From JAGVDM01 sp964642315 (GTDB lineage: Bacteria > Patescibacteriota > Gracilibacteria > Peribacterales > Peribacteraceae), in NCBI GenBank assembly GCA_964642315.1, contig CAZXOG010000002.1:1-64000 (forward strand): a DNA stretch of 64,000 bases, read 5' to 3'. The notes beneath the pieces were generated by a model. The model worked only from the letters and a program-made list of their open reading frames with translations. It did no database searches and had not been told where the DNA came from. Both the position numbers and the translations under genes were made by a program. This document shows positions 32,192 to 40,960 of this stretch, piece after piece (the first letter of the stretch is position 1; the number at the start of each line of letters is the position of its first letter).

Positions 32192-33726
32192 TGCGCGTTC
32201 GGGACGAGATTCTGGATCGGCGAGTAGCGATAGTCAGTTCCGAGGATGATCGTGAGCGGCGCCCGCGTCTCCTCTGTCAGATCGGCTGGCGCGGCATCGA
32301 GAGGCACCGTGAGGAGCGTCGCGAAGAAATCGGCGAGCGGCCGTGCCTCCTCTACTGTCGGTGCAATGAGCGACGTAGGGCGCTTCTCGCCCGGAGCGTT
32401 CGCAACCGGGCCGACGGAGAATCCGTAGCGGATGAGTTCCGTGGCGAGCTTGCCCGCGCTTCCCGGAGGAGCTCCGGCGTTGAGCACCGCGAATTGCGGT
32501 CCCGCAAGGTAGACCTCGCGGTGCCGGAAGAGCAGATCAGAGAACGTGTGAATCTGTTTCCATGTTACAGGGTATTCGGGGATTGAGACGGGGAGCAGCA
32601 CCGAGGCGCCGCCGAAGAGATCCCGCGGCGGCGTGTACAGGAACCCGCCCTGTTCGATGGCGCCATCGTAGAGCGCATTGCGATCGTTGAGCTGTATGGC
32701 AACGATCCGCGATCGGTCGATATTCTGGGCAATATCTGCGAGCCCGATGATGTTGCCGAGGTTCAGCGTCGTTTCCACGTTTTCCGCGAGGATATGCAGC
32801 AGCTCGATGATGCGTTTGGGGTCGCGCTCCAGACCGAGAGACCGGGCTTTCTCCGCAATGGCGGCAATGATTTGCTGCTGCCGTGCCGAGCGATCGAAAT
32901 CGCTCGTGGAATGGCGGCTGCGTGCGTACTTGAGGGCAGTCTCGCCGTCCAGGTGCTGCGGGCCGGCGGCGATTGAGAATGTTTCGTACCCAAAATTTTC
33001 ATCCGGGTACTCCGTATCCGTTATGGCTTCCGGCACGACCACGTCGATACCTTCGATCGCATCCACCGCCTGCACGAATCCGGCGAAGTTCACCTTCACG
33101 ACGCCGTGGATCTCCAGCCCTATTGCCCTGCCAATCTCCCGCGCAAGTTCCTGCATGGCTTCTTGCGTTGCCGTTTCGTCCTCCATGCCCTGTTCGTACC
33201 GCAGGAACGACCGATAGTCGCGGTACATGCTGTTCAGCTTGCCCTTGCCCATTTTCTCCGTCGCGAGGAAGTAGAGATCGCGGGGGAGCGACAGCATCAC
33301 GGCGCTCTTCGTCTGCGACGGATCGAGGCTCGCGACGATGATCGTATCTGTCAGGTTCACGCCGTCGTGATCCGCATTGCCCTGCCCCAGGAGGAGGATA
33401 TTGGTGTAGCCGTTCGCGTCCGTCGCCGGCGGCGTTCCCGTGAGCTTCGTCACTGTCTGCAGGCTAATGATGCGCAAGCTCATGAGCGCCTTCACGGTTC
33501 CGGCGAGCAGGAGGAACGCGCAGAGGACCGCGATGAGGACGAGGAGCGTCTTCTTGAGGAGCGTTGTCCGGCGCACCGAGGTCCGGTGATCTTCTACACG
33601 CCCCCTCTCCCTTCCGTAGATGCTCGCGAGCGCGCCAGAGATGCTCAGGAGCGCAATGGCGAGGGGTTTCCAAGGGAGCGCGCGCTTCGGACGTTCTTCG
33701 CGCAGGCGTCGTACGGAGAAAGACAT
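32188..33726 (-). CDS. LytR-CpsA-Psr (LCP) family protein
   Basis: LCP enzymes transfer glycopolymers from lipid carriers to the cell wall. The 512-residue protein has an N-terminal cytoplasmic basic stretch and membrane anchor (TLLVLIAVLCAFLLLAG), then the LCP catalytic core: NILLLGQG, LTDTIIVASLDP, VMLSLPRDLYF, and the Arg-rich ALKYARSRHSTSDFDRSARQQQII, which binds the pyrophosphate lipid. The C-terminal 150 residues resemble an LytR_C domain. ATG 33726 is chosen; TACACT lies 7 nt upstream. Confidence 0.9.
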   Translation of the reverse strand: MSFSVRRLREERPKRALPWKPLAIALLSISGALASIYGRERGRVEDHRTSVRRTTLLKKTLLVLIAVLCAFLLLAGTVKALMSLRIISLQTVTKLTGTPPATDANGYTNILLLGQGNADHDGVNLTDTIIVASLDPSQTKSAVMLSLPRDLYFLATEKMGKGKLNSMYRDYRSFLRYEQGMEDETATQEAMQELAREIGRAIGLEIHGVVKVNFAGFVQAVDAIEGIDVVVPEAITDTEYPDENFGYETFSIAAGPQHLDGETALKYARSRHSTSDFDRSARQQQIIAAIAEKARSLGLERDPKRIIELLHILAENVETTLNLGNIIGLADIAQNIDRSRIVAIQLNDRNALYDGAIEQGGFLYTPPRDLFGGASVLLPVSIPEYPVTWKQIHTFSDLLFRHREVYLAGPQFAVLNAGAPPGSAGKLATELIRYGFSVGPVANAPGEKRPTSLIAPTVEEARPLADFFATLLTVPLDAAPADLTEETRAPLTIILGTDYRYSPIQNLVPNAQ

Positions 33727-33884
33727 CCCGCATAGTGTAGCGGACACGCGCCATGAAAACAAAGCGAGAGGCATATGTTTTTTTGTTTTCCCCAAGCCAT
33801 TTTCCCGTAAGTTTGGTTGAGGTGATCGATCGTACACCTCCCCTCTGCACTTCCCCTTGAGATCGGAGCGGCTACAATGCATCC

Positions 33885-34916
33885 ATGCCAGCGACCACCG
33901 TCTTCCTCGAAGTCGATCCGGAGGATACTGCCCGTGTCCACAAGGAGTTCCCGAAAGCGGATGTCATTCGCGGGCCGCTCAATGGCGATGCGCTCGTACG
34001 GCGCTGCCGCGATGCGGAGATCGTTTCCTGTTTCATCTACTCGCAGTTCACCCGTGATGTCCTCAAGGCTCTGCCGAAGCTGAAGCTCCTCTGCACGCGT
34101 TCGGTTGGGTTCAATCACATTCACATCGAAACGTGCAGGGAACAGGGGATCACTGTCTGCCACGTGCCGGATTACGGCTCGTACGTGATCGCCGAGCACG
34201 TATTTGCGCTGCTGCTCAGCACGCTCCGCCATATTCCTGAGGCCGATGACCGCGTGGAGGCCGGGGTGTTTGATTACCACGGTCTGCGCGGCATGACGCT
34301 CCACGAGAAGACGCTCGGCATCGTGGGCACCGGCCGCATCGGCGTGAGCGTGGCGCGCATTGCCCACGGTTTCGGCATGCGCATCCTGGCCGTTGACCGC
34401 TGCCGCACGCTGGAGCTCGTGGAGGAGCTCGGCGTGCACTACGTGTCTCTCGATGAGCTGCTCCAGCGCAGCGATATCATCACGCTCCATGTCCCCGCAT
34501 TGCCGGAGACGGAGCACATGCTCAATCGCAAGGCGTTCGCGAAGATGAAGGACGGCGTGGTGATCGTGAACACCGCGCGCGGCGAACTCATCGATTCCAG
34601 CGCTCTCCTCAGCGCGCTGAAGAGCGAGAAAGTGGCGTACGCGCTGCTCGACGTGCTAGAGCACGAGAAGAATTTCGGGGAGAACAAGGAGCTCATCCGT
34701 CATCCGCGCGCAATCACCACGCCGCACATCGCGTTCTACGCGGAAGACAGCATCCGGAACATGTTCGAGGACTGCTTTACGTCCATCCGCCAGTGGCGTG
34801 CTGGCGAGCAGCCGGAACACACGGTGCAGCCGCTCAAGGTGATCTGCGACCTTGCGGGCGTGAAAACCGGTTCTGCGGCGAAGAGGGCCACGAAACAGCC
34901 GAAGAAGCGCCGGTGA
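33885..34916 (+). CDS. D-isomer-specific 2-hydroxyacid dehydrogenase (D-lactate dehydrogenase-like)
   Basis: A 343-residue NAD-dependent dehydrogenase. The Rossmann motif is LGIVGTGRIGVSVARIA; catalytic residues fit NTARGELID (Arg), the following acidic DVLEHEK (Glu) and TTPHIAFY (His). The overall pattern, including YGSYVIAEHVFALLL, is closest to D-lactate and related dehydrogenases that regenerate NAD+ in fermentation; the substrate is inferred. TACAAT (33873-33878) is 6 nt before the ATG. The tail is Lys/Arg-rich. Confidence 0.85.
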   Translation: MPATTVFLEVDPEDTARVHKEFPKADVIRGPLNGDALVRRCRDAEIVSCFIYSQFTRDVLKALPKLKLLCTRSVGFNHIHIETCREQGITVCHVPDYGSYVIAEHVFALLLSTLRHIPEADDRVEAGVFDYHGLRGMTLHEKTLGIVGTGRIGVSVARIAHGFGMRILAVDRCRTLELVEELGVHYVSLDELLQRSDIITLHVPALPETEHMLNRKAFAKMKDGVVIVNTARGELIDSSALLSALKSEKVAYALLDVLEHEKNFGENKELIRHPRAITTPHIAFYAEDSIRNMFEDCFTSIRQWRAGEQPEHTVQPLKVICDLAGVKTGSAAKRATKQPKKRR

Positions 34917-34923
34917 ACCTCCG

Positions 34924-35658
34924 CTACCGCGCGACGAGCGCCAACACCCCGAGCAGGATGGGCTGGTGCAGCAGGTAGAGCGAAAGCGCGTGCCTGCCGG
35001 GCCACGTGAGCCGCCGCGTCCATGCCGCTTGCGGATGTGCTAGGCGGCATAGTGGTTCCAGGAAGAGCGTGCCGATTCCTGCGCCGAGAAGGATGACCCC
35101 CGTCCACGGGAGCAAAGGATAGTAGTCGAGCGTCGTGAATCCCTGTGGCACGATGCCGAGGGGGAGGAGCAGTTCGTTCCCTGCCGTCGTCTGCCGTTCC
35201 GCGGTGCCCATCGCAATCCAGAGGGAGCCGAGGAGCACATTCCAGGCGCCGAGTTTCCTGGTGGCGAGCAGGATGAGCAGGCTCACGCCGATGCAGTGGA
35301 GGATCCCGAAGCGGATGGAGGTTTCCGGCGCCATCACGTATGTCACAATGCTGATGGTCATTGCCCACGAGAGGATCACCGCGCAGCGCCGGAATGTGTG
35401 CCACTGGATTTGCTTCGGTGTCTTCCTCCTTGCGGATACGGCGAAACTCACGCCGACGAGGAGGAGGAAGAGCACGGCGGAGCTTCGTCCGATGGCCTGC
35501 CAGACAATTCCGCGCATGTCGATTGCCCAGCCGTGCCAGTACGAGAGGTCGAATGCGGCGTGGTACGTCACCATCAGCACGATGGCGATCGTGCGGAGCG
35601 CATCGAGCAGGGCGATACGGTGTGCTGGTTCCGTCGCACGGAGGTTCCCGTCATCCAT
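34924..35658 (-). CDS. DUF1624-type membrane acyltransferase
   Basis: A 244-residue membrane protein beginning HRIALLDALRTIAIVLMVTYHAAFDL, the signature of DUF1624 (heparan-alpha-glucosaminide N-acetyltransferase catalytic-like) proteins; the invariant His is in VTYHAAFDL. About seven membrane segments follow, ending HALSLYLLHQPILLGVLAL. Probably transfers an acyl group to an extracellular sugar, but the substrate is unknown. It overlaps the preceding gene's end by 8 nt. Confidence 0.75.
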   Translation of the reverse strand: MDDGNLRATEPAHRIALLDALRTIAIVLMVTYHAAFDLSYWHGWAIDMRGIVWQAIGRSSAVLFLLLVGVSFAVSARRKTPKQIQWHTFRRCAVILSWAMTISIVTYVMAPETSIRFGILHCIGVSLLILLATRKLGAWNVLLGSLWIAMGTAERQTTAGNELLLPLGIVPQGFTTLDYYPLLPWTGVILLGAGIGTLFLEPLCRLAHPQAAWTRRLTWPGRHALSLYLLHQPILLGVLALVAR

Positions 35659-36076
35659 GTCGTGGCCAGAGTACTGCCGTGTTCACGAGGAGGATCAGGA
35701 GCACAACGATGCGCAGCAGCGGGATGAACGGTGCGAGGAATGCCAGGCTCAGGCTGAGGCCGAAGAGCGAGAATGGCAGGAACAGGCAGACGGGGCAGAG
35801 GAGTGCGAGCGCGCCGAGGCCTCCCGCAAGGCCGGATGCCCGCCGCGTTCCCACGGGGCAGCTCCCGTGTTTGCGCCGCCATGCCACGAGGCCGGCGTTG
35901 AAGGCGAGGAGCGCGATCAGCAGTGCGGTGAAGCCATATTCGGCTGCGGTAGCCGGCTGACGCGGCGGAGCAGGGATCCACGGCAATTCACCGAGTTCCC
36001 ATGCGAAGAATATGCCGAGTGCGAGCCCCACGGGGACTCCCGCTCCCCAGAATGACCGTGAACGGAGGAACAACAT
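35651..36076 (-). CDS. Small integral membrane protein, 141 aa
   Basis: From ATG 36076 (MLFLRSRSFWGAGVPVGLALG) the product has four hydrophobic segments, including TALLIALLAFNAGLVAW, a CPVCLFLPFSLFGLSL pair of cysteines at a membrane boundary, and LLRIVVLLILLVNTAVLW. No family recognised. It lies between a Cys-rich membrane-anchored peptide gene and the DUF1624 gene, all on the minus strand, and the CPxC motif hints at thiol chemistry shared with the former. Confidence 0.55.
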   Translation of the reverse strand: MLFLRSRSFWGAGVPVGLALGIFFAWELGELPWIPAPPRQPATAAEYGFTALLIALLAFNAGLVAWRRKHGSCPVGTRRASGLAGGLGALALLCPVCLFLPFSLFGLSLSLAFLAPFIPLLRIVVLLILLVNTAVLWPRHG

Positions 36077-36093
36077 GGAGAACGAATGGAATA

Positions 36094-36321
36094 TTACGAA
36101 TCCCGCTGGCCGCAATTCCCTTTGCACGTGCCGGCGCATGATCCGTTCTTGCACGCGGGATTCTTCTGGCAGTCGCCGTTCTTGCAGAGTGGGCAGCTCT
36201 GCTCGGAGATCGCAGCGGAAACATCTTCCCGCAGGAAAGTCACGCTGCCGTACCCCACGACGAGCCCGAGGGTGACCAGCCCAACGATGAGCCACGGGAA
36301 CTTGTGCGCTGCCTCCGCCAT
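36094..36321 (-). CDS. Tiny membrane-anchored Cys-rich protein, 75 aa
   Basis: Residues 9-30 form a single membrane segment (WLIVGLVTLGLVVGYGSVTF), and the remaining extracellular part carries seven cysteines at 43, 46, 51, 57, 62, 66 and 70 in CPLCKNGDC and CKNGSCAGTCKGNC. Such spacing suggests a metal-binding or disulfide-rich domain outside the cell. No known family. TAGACT is 9 nt before the ATG. Only 17 nt separate it from the next membrane protein gene. Confidence 0.6.
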   Translation of the reverse strand: MAEAAHKFPWLIVGLVTLGLVVGYGSVTFLREDVSAAISEQSCPLCKNGDCQKNPACKNGSCAGTCKGNCGQRDS

Positions 36322-36379
36322 TGCATGCGCAGTCTACTTGCGCTCTCCAGCTGCAGCAATTGCTTTCCCCCTTTCTTTC

Positions 36380-37582
36380 CTAGCGCAGCGATCGCAGGGC
36401 GCCGCGACCGGGACGCGTATTCTCAGGAGGTGTGCACAGGCCTCTGCGTACGAGGCGCAGGAATTCCGGCGTTCCGGGTTCCGCGTCGCAGAAGCCCGAT
36501 GCGTCTCCCGTGTCCCACCAATCTTCATTGTCGTCTTCCCAATTCCATCCCTCATCCTCCCACTCAGTTTCATCCGATTCCCCATCGTTTTCCCATTCCC
36601 ACTCATCGTCTTCCCACTCGGTTTCGTCCCATTCCTCGTCTTCCCAGCTGTCGTCCGATTGCCATGGTCCGAGCGAGTCCATGTCCCATTGTGCCATTAC
36701 TTCCTCGAGTGGCTTCGCGTTCTTCGGTACATCCAGGTACACGGGGGTTCCCTGCACATCTGTTTCGCCCTGCATTGCAAACGAGAACATGTCCGGCCAA
36801 TCCATGGCCACGTACATGCGCGCGAATTGCAGGGCGCCGCCTGGGGCAGTATCCACCTTGTAGCTGACGTTGAGGTACTGGTTGAGCAGAGACTGCATCT
36901 CGGCGATCTCGGGATCGGACTGGAAATCCTCCGGGACAATTTCCATTTCCGCGCAGTCAATAAGGAGGCTCTCGCTGCAGAGCTGCGTGATTGCCCTCGT
37001 GAGGAAATCCGGCCGCAGCGTGAGTTTATAGCTCGCGCCGCCGACAAACCGTTCGGTGTTGAGCGCGAAGATGGCATCGTTGAGTTTCCGCGCAAACTGT
37101 TCCAGTGTTTCTTCAGTCAGCTGCTCATTCCCCGCCATTGCCATTCCCTGCCACATGTCTTTGTATTCCATGGCTGTTTCGTCAATCGGCAGTGAGTACC
37201 ACTGGCCGGTTTCGATCGCATCCCCGGGGATTCCGAGATTCTCCGATGCTCCTGTGAGCTGCACGTACAGCGTCTTCTGGTAGAGGAGCGCTTTGAGCGA
37301 GAGGGACATATTTTCTCCTTCCACAGCCGCCTCGACGGCGAGATCCATCTTCGCCTTCATTGTCGGCAGCGTCCGTCCCTCGAACGCGCCGGTTGCCTTC
37401 CAGCTTGCGGTGACCGATTCTTCGGGGAAGGAGAAGTTGCCGACCAGATCGAAGCGCCGCGGTCCGCGGTGCTGTTCGAGCACGTCAAGCACCTGGCTTG
37501 GGCTTGAGAAAACGGCCATGGCGAATCCCGGCACTGCGAGTGCGGAGAGCACGACGCACGCGGTCATCAGGCGGCTGCGCAT
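36380..37582 (-). CDS. Exported protein with Trp/Glu/Asp-rich C-terminal tract
   Basis: A 400-residue protein with a signal peptide (MTACVVLSALAVPGFAMA) and a beta-rich middle part (ALLYQKTLYVQLTG, LQFARMYVAMDW) reminiscent of outer-surface or lipoprotein-like folds, but no family recognised. From about residue 320 there is a 55-residue low-complexity run dominated by Trp, Glu and Asp (for example EEWDETEWEDDEWEWE). A short Cys-containing segment and basic tail follow. ATG 37582 chosen because it directly precedes the signal peptide. Confidence 0.6.
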   Translation of the reverse strand: MRSRLMTACVVLSALAVPGFAMAVFSSPSQVLDVLEQHRGPRRFDLVGNFSFPEESVTASWKATGAFEGRTLPTMKAKMDLAVEAAVEGENMSLSLKALLYQKTLYVQLTGASENLGIPGDAIETGQWYSLPIDETAMEYKDMWQGMAMAGNEQLTEETLEQFARKLNDAIFALNTERFVGGASYKLTLRPDFLTRAITQLCSESLLIDCAEMEIVPEDFQSDPEIAEMQSLLNQYLNVSYKVDTAPGGALQFARMYVAMDWPDMFSFAMQGETDVQGTPVYLDVPKNAKPLEEVMAQWDMDSLGPWQSDDSWEDEEWDETEWEDDEWEWENDGESDETEWEDEGWNWEDDNEDWWDTGDASGFCDAEPGTPEFLRLVRRGLCTPPENTRPGRGALRSLR

Positions 37583-37741
37583 ACGGTCATCGGGGAAGGT
37601 GTCAGCGCGTATGCTACTCACAGGCGTTCTACTGCGCGAATGGTGTGGTCTCGACATACACTTCTTCCCATGGTTTGGCTACGCAAAACCCCCTGGGGCA
37701 CAGGGGGCTTCGGTTCACAGTTTCGTCGATGTGAGGAGCGC

Positions 37742-38149
37742 TTACTTGAGGGTGACTTTCGCGCCAGCCTCCTCGAGTTTCTTCTTCATGGCCTCGGCTT
37801 CGTCCTTCGGTACGTTTTCCTTGATGACCTTCGGCGCGCCGTCTACTGCGGCCTTGGCTTCGCCGAGCGGCAGCTGCGTGATCTCGCGAACCACTTTGAT
37901 CACGGCGATCTTCTGGGCACCGCCATCGGTGAGCTCGACCGAGAAGGAGCTCTTGGCCTCGGCACCGCCCTGGTCGCCGCCGCCAGCCGGGGCGGCTGCC
38001 ACTGCCACGGGGGCAGCTGCGGAAATGCCGTACTCCTGCTCCATGAACTTCACGACGTTGTTGAGCTGCACAACGTTGAGCTTCTCCAAGGCATCAATGA
38101 CTGCCTTCTCTTCCTTGGAGAGCTCGATCTTCGTGGCTTCGTCTGCCAT
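37742..38149 (-). CDS. rplL: 50S ribosomal protein L7/L12
   Basis: A 135-residue stalk protein that recruits translation GTPases. The N-terminal dimerisation helices (LEKLNVVQLNNVVKFMEQEYG), Ala/Gly hinge and C-terminal KIAVIKVVREITQLPLGEAKAAVDGAPKVIKE are canonical. The leader before ATG 38149 (CTTTCCCCACTTTCCC) is almost pure pyrimidine. It follows rplJ by 37 nt; rpoB does not follow in this window. Confidence 0.96.
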   Translation of the reverse strand: MADEATKIELSKEEKAVIDALEKLNVVQLNNVVKFMEQEYGISAAAPVAVAAAPAGGGDQGGAEAKSSFSVELTDGGAQKIAVIKVVREITQLPLGEAKAAVDGAPKVIKENVPKDEAEAMKKKLEEAGAKVTLK

Positions 38150-38186
38150 GGGAAAGTGGGGAAAGGGTAGGGGAAGAAAGAGGAAT

Positions 38187-38744
38187 TTATGCACTGGGAG
38201 TTGCGGCGGACTTGCCGGGGACGCCGCCTTTCTCCGCCAGCTCCTTCACGCCGCGGGCGAACCCGGAGAGCGGGGAGCCGCAGAGCATTGCGAACCTGCA
38301 GAGCGGCGAGCGGAGCATGCCCACGAACGTGGCGAGCAGCACGTCGCGGCTCGGCATCTTCGCGAGTTCGATGGCCTGCTGTTTCGTGAGGATCTTGCCA
38401 TCGAAGATGCCGCCGATGATTGCCACCTGCTCGTGATCCTTGCCGAATTTGAACGCGATCTGCGCGCCGGAGAGCGGATCGCCGAAGCTCAAGATGAGCG
38501 ACACGGCGCCGGGGACTGCGTTCTCCGGGATTTCCGGGAGATTCACCTGCGCGGCGGCGAGCTTTGTGAGCGTCTTCTTCGCCACTTTCATCTCCGCATT
38601 CGCCTGGCGCAACCTGTCGCGCAGGTCGGTCACATCTGCAACCGTGAGCCCGATGTAGTGGGCGAACATAATCGATGTTGCTTTGCCCATCTTGGTGACG
38701 AGCTCTGCCACTTGCGCCTCTTTTTCTGCACGGGTGAGTGCCAT
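38187..38744 (-). CDS. rplJ: 50S ribosomal protein L10
   Basis: The 185-residue base of the L7/L12 stalk. MALTRAEKEAQVAELVTKM, the IMFAHYIGLTVADVTDLRDRLR block and the C-terminal helix that anchors L12 dimers are recognisable. ATG 38744 is the family start; the frame upstream is leader RNA. The start is preceded by CCTTTCCTTTTTCTC and no Shine-Dalgarno. Confidence 0.94.
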   Translation of the reverse strand: MALTRAEKEAQVAELVTKMGKATSIMFAHYIGLTVADVTDLRDRLRQANAEMKVAKKTLTKLAAAQVNLPEIPENAVPGAVSLILSFGDPLSGAQIAFKFGKDHEQVAIIGGIFDGKILTKQQAIELAKMPSRDVLLATFVGMLRSPLCRFAMLCGSPLSGFARGVKELAEKGGVPGKSAATPSA

Positions 38745-38929
38745 GGGTTCAGAGAAAAAGGAAAGGTCCCCGCCCGGGAGACCAGCGAGGCACACGGCAC
38801 ATTTCACCAAGCCGGGGCCGGATGAACGATGCTGTATGCCTCGGAGGGATTTACCGCCCCGCCTGCGGCGGGAGAACCCTCGGTCTTCGGACGTGAGTGC
38901 AATTGTAGGTAGGAATGTTCCCCAGTCAA
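38745..38929 (-). promoter_or_regulatory. rplJL promoter and long leader (possible L10 leader)
   Basis: TTGACT (38929-38924) and TACAAT (38907-38902) with a 16-nt spacer predict a start near 38895 and a 150-nt leader. The leader contains a strong hairpin CCCGCC-GCA-GGCGGG (38872-38858). A leader this long before rplJ, in a genome with mostly leaderless genes, fits L10-L12 autoregulation as known from other bacteria; the kink-turn consensus was not verified. Confidence 0.55.
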
Positions 38930-39031
38930 GAATTTCGAACATCTTTCGTATTCATATTCTCCTGGCTGTTTCTCTGCGTTTGCTTCCGCGGTACATCGCT
39001 CTAGAGTGGAGGAGTCCCTTCCTTCCTTCGT

Positions 39032-39484
39032 ATGCGCGTTCTCCTCCAGCGAGTCACCCGTGCGGCAGTGCACATCGATGGCAGGAGTGTCGGTTCCATT
39101 GATGCGGGGTACGTGCTCTTCGTTGGTGTCCTCAATGGAGATGCCGAGACAGAGGCTACATGGCTTGCCCGCAAGGTTTCACAGCTCAGGCTGTTCACTG
39201 GCCCAGGCGGGCGGATCAATGACCGGAGCATCCTCGAAACGGGTGGCGGCGTTCTCGTGGTTTCCCAGTTCACGCTCGCCGGCACTGCAGAGGACGGCAA
39301 TCGGCCTGATTACACCGCTGCAGCGCGTCCGGAAGAGGCGGAACCGCTCTACGCTTTTTTCTGCAGTGAGCTCAGGCGCCACGGTATCGCCAGTGTCGAA
39401 ACGGGGGTGTTCGGTGCGATGATGGAAGTCTCACTCGTCAACGACGGACCGGTGACGCTCCTGCTGGAGAGGGCGCCACGGTAG
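39032..39484 (+). CDS. dtd: D-aminoacyl-tRNA deacylase
   Basis: A 150-residue proofreading enzyme that removes D-amino acids (and glycine) from tRNAs. It shows MRVLLQRVTRAAVHIDG, the SQFTL active-site motif (VVSQFTLAGT), and a C-terminal region in which the usual GP motif reads FGAMMEVSLVNDGPVTLLLE. All family blocks are present at normal length. Its 3' end overlaps the convergent membrane protein gene by 47 nt. Confidence 0.94.
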   Translation: MRVLLQRVTRAAVHIDGRSVGSIDAGYVLFVGVLNGDAETEATWLARKVSQLRLFTGPGGRINDRSILETGGGVLVVSQFTLAGTAEDGNRPDYTAAARPEEAEPLYAFFCSELRRHGIASVETGVFGAMMEVSLVNDGPVTLLLERAPR

Positions 39485-40805
39485 ACGTTGAAATCATGCG
39501 TGTCTTCTCCCGTCGCATGTGTGTGAGTTGCCGCCAGTTCTCGCGGACAACAATAGTACCGATCAACAGTGCCGTGGCGAGAGGCAGCCCCGCAGTCGCT
39601 CTGGCATACCTGGCAGTGTATGCAGCGAATACAGTGCCGATTCCCGGTATAATCCACATGCTCAGCGCGAGTGCAGCAAGCAGTGCTGTTCGGCGATATC
39701 CAAGGCCGATGATGAGCAGGAGCCATGAACCCAGGTCAAGAACCAGTGCAATGTTCGATCGGGAGAATGGCGTGTTTCCCGTTATTCCTGCCGGGAAATT
39801 GGTCTGCTGCGCGATCCCGTTCAGAAATTCCCCCAAAGCGTTTCTGCCGAGCAGGTACGGCGTTGCCTGACGGTCGAATTCCCTCCATTCAGCCTGGGAG
39901 ATTCCCTCGTGTATCGGCACTTGCCAGTAATGGTTGATTGGATGCTGGTTGTTGCAGAGTTCGCTGTCTTTGTGAGTGATGCAGAACTCAGCGAGATATG
40001 CCCCCGATGTCTTGTAGTTCGCATGCAAACCGTTCCCGGCCGTTAGCCCCCAGTATTCCCATCCTATGCCGTGGATCACGAAGAGCGTCACTGGCACGAG
40101 GAACAATGCGCCTATTGCCATGCGGGACTTCCGTGCTTCGGTCTCTGATGAGGGGAGTATGAACAGCGTGATTCCCAATGTAATCGGGAGCAGGAACCAC
40201 ATGCTTTTTGTACATGTTATGGCAAATGTGAGAAGCCATATCAGTGGTATCGCCTGTGTCACGCGCTTGCCCTTCCCATCAATCCAGACACCTATTGCCC
40301 ATAGGAGCATCATGAGCGTCCGCAGCAGTGGTTCGGCGAGGAGTTCGCTGCTCAGCGCCCACATTTTTGCCGGGAATAGGAATACCATGAGGCATGCGAT
40401 GGCTGCGAGGCGCCCGAATCGTCGCCACACTGCGCCGTATGCGATGATGTATGTGATACCCATGAATGCGGCGAGCATTCCTGATGGGTGCACGATGTGT
40501 TCCAGTGGCCGCAGTACGAAGAGATACACCGTGCCGACGCCGATGCCCCGGAATGGGATCATCTGCAAATATGCCCCCCAGCTTTGCCCGAATTCCGCGA
40601 TATACGTCTGGGGTTCGTGCGGGATATTCCAGAAATACTCCGCAAGGAAGCGGTAATCTGCGTGGTCGAACATGTGCACTTGCCATGCGGGCACATATGC
40701 GGGGTACACGGCCGTTCTGTACCAGAGCAGCGAGCAGGCGAAGAGCATGGCTGCAATGCCGCATGTCGCGATCGATGCGCTGTTGCTCCGGCATTTGCTA
40801 CGCAT
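39438..40805 (-). CDS. Polytopic membrane protein, mannosyltransferase-like
   Basis: 455 residues with about ten membrane segments. An early periplasmic-loop motif (VHMFDHADYRFLAEYFWNIP) and the alternating hydrophobic helices resemble GT-C fold, GPI-mannosyltransferase-like proteins using polyprenyl-phosphate sugars. The usual catalytic DxD/ExD near the first loop is not clearly identifiable (HADYRF may serve). Function is uncertain. TACGAT is 7 nt before the ATG. Confidence 0.6.
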   Translation of the reverse strand: MRSKCRSNSASIATCGIAAMLFACSLLWYRTAVYPAYVPAWQVHMFDHADYRFLAEYFWNIPHEPQTYIAEFGQSWGAYLQMIPFRGIGVGTVYLFVLRPLEHIVHPSGMLAAFMGITYIIAYGAVWRRFGRLAAIACLMVFLFPAKMWALSSELLAEPLLRTLMMLLWAIGVWIDGKGKRVTQAIPLIWLLTFAITCTKSMWFLLPITLGITLFILPSSETEARKSRMAIGALFLVPVTLFVIHGIGWEYWGLTAGNGLHANYKTSGAYLAEFCITHKDSELCNNQHPINHYWQVPIHEGISQAEWREFDRQATPYLLGRNALGEFLNGIAQQTNFPAGITGNTPFSRSNIALVLDLGSWLLLIIGLGYRRTALLAALALSMWIIPGIGTVFAAYTARYARATAGLPLATALLIGTIVVRENWRQLTHMRREKTRMISTSTVAPSPAGASPVRR

Positions 40806-40960
40806 GGTTCGTATCGTACTGTTATTCCGTGTTTCCGTGAATGCGGAGACTTCGCCCCTCTTCGGAATTCCAGTCCACTCTGCGGTGGGTGCGCCGCGTT
40901 CCTGAATCCACGGCTTTCCGCTGTGTCTCCTTCGCGTTTTCTGTTACAGTCGGCAGACTC

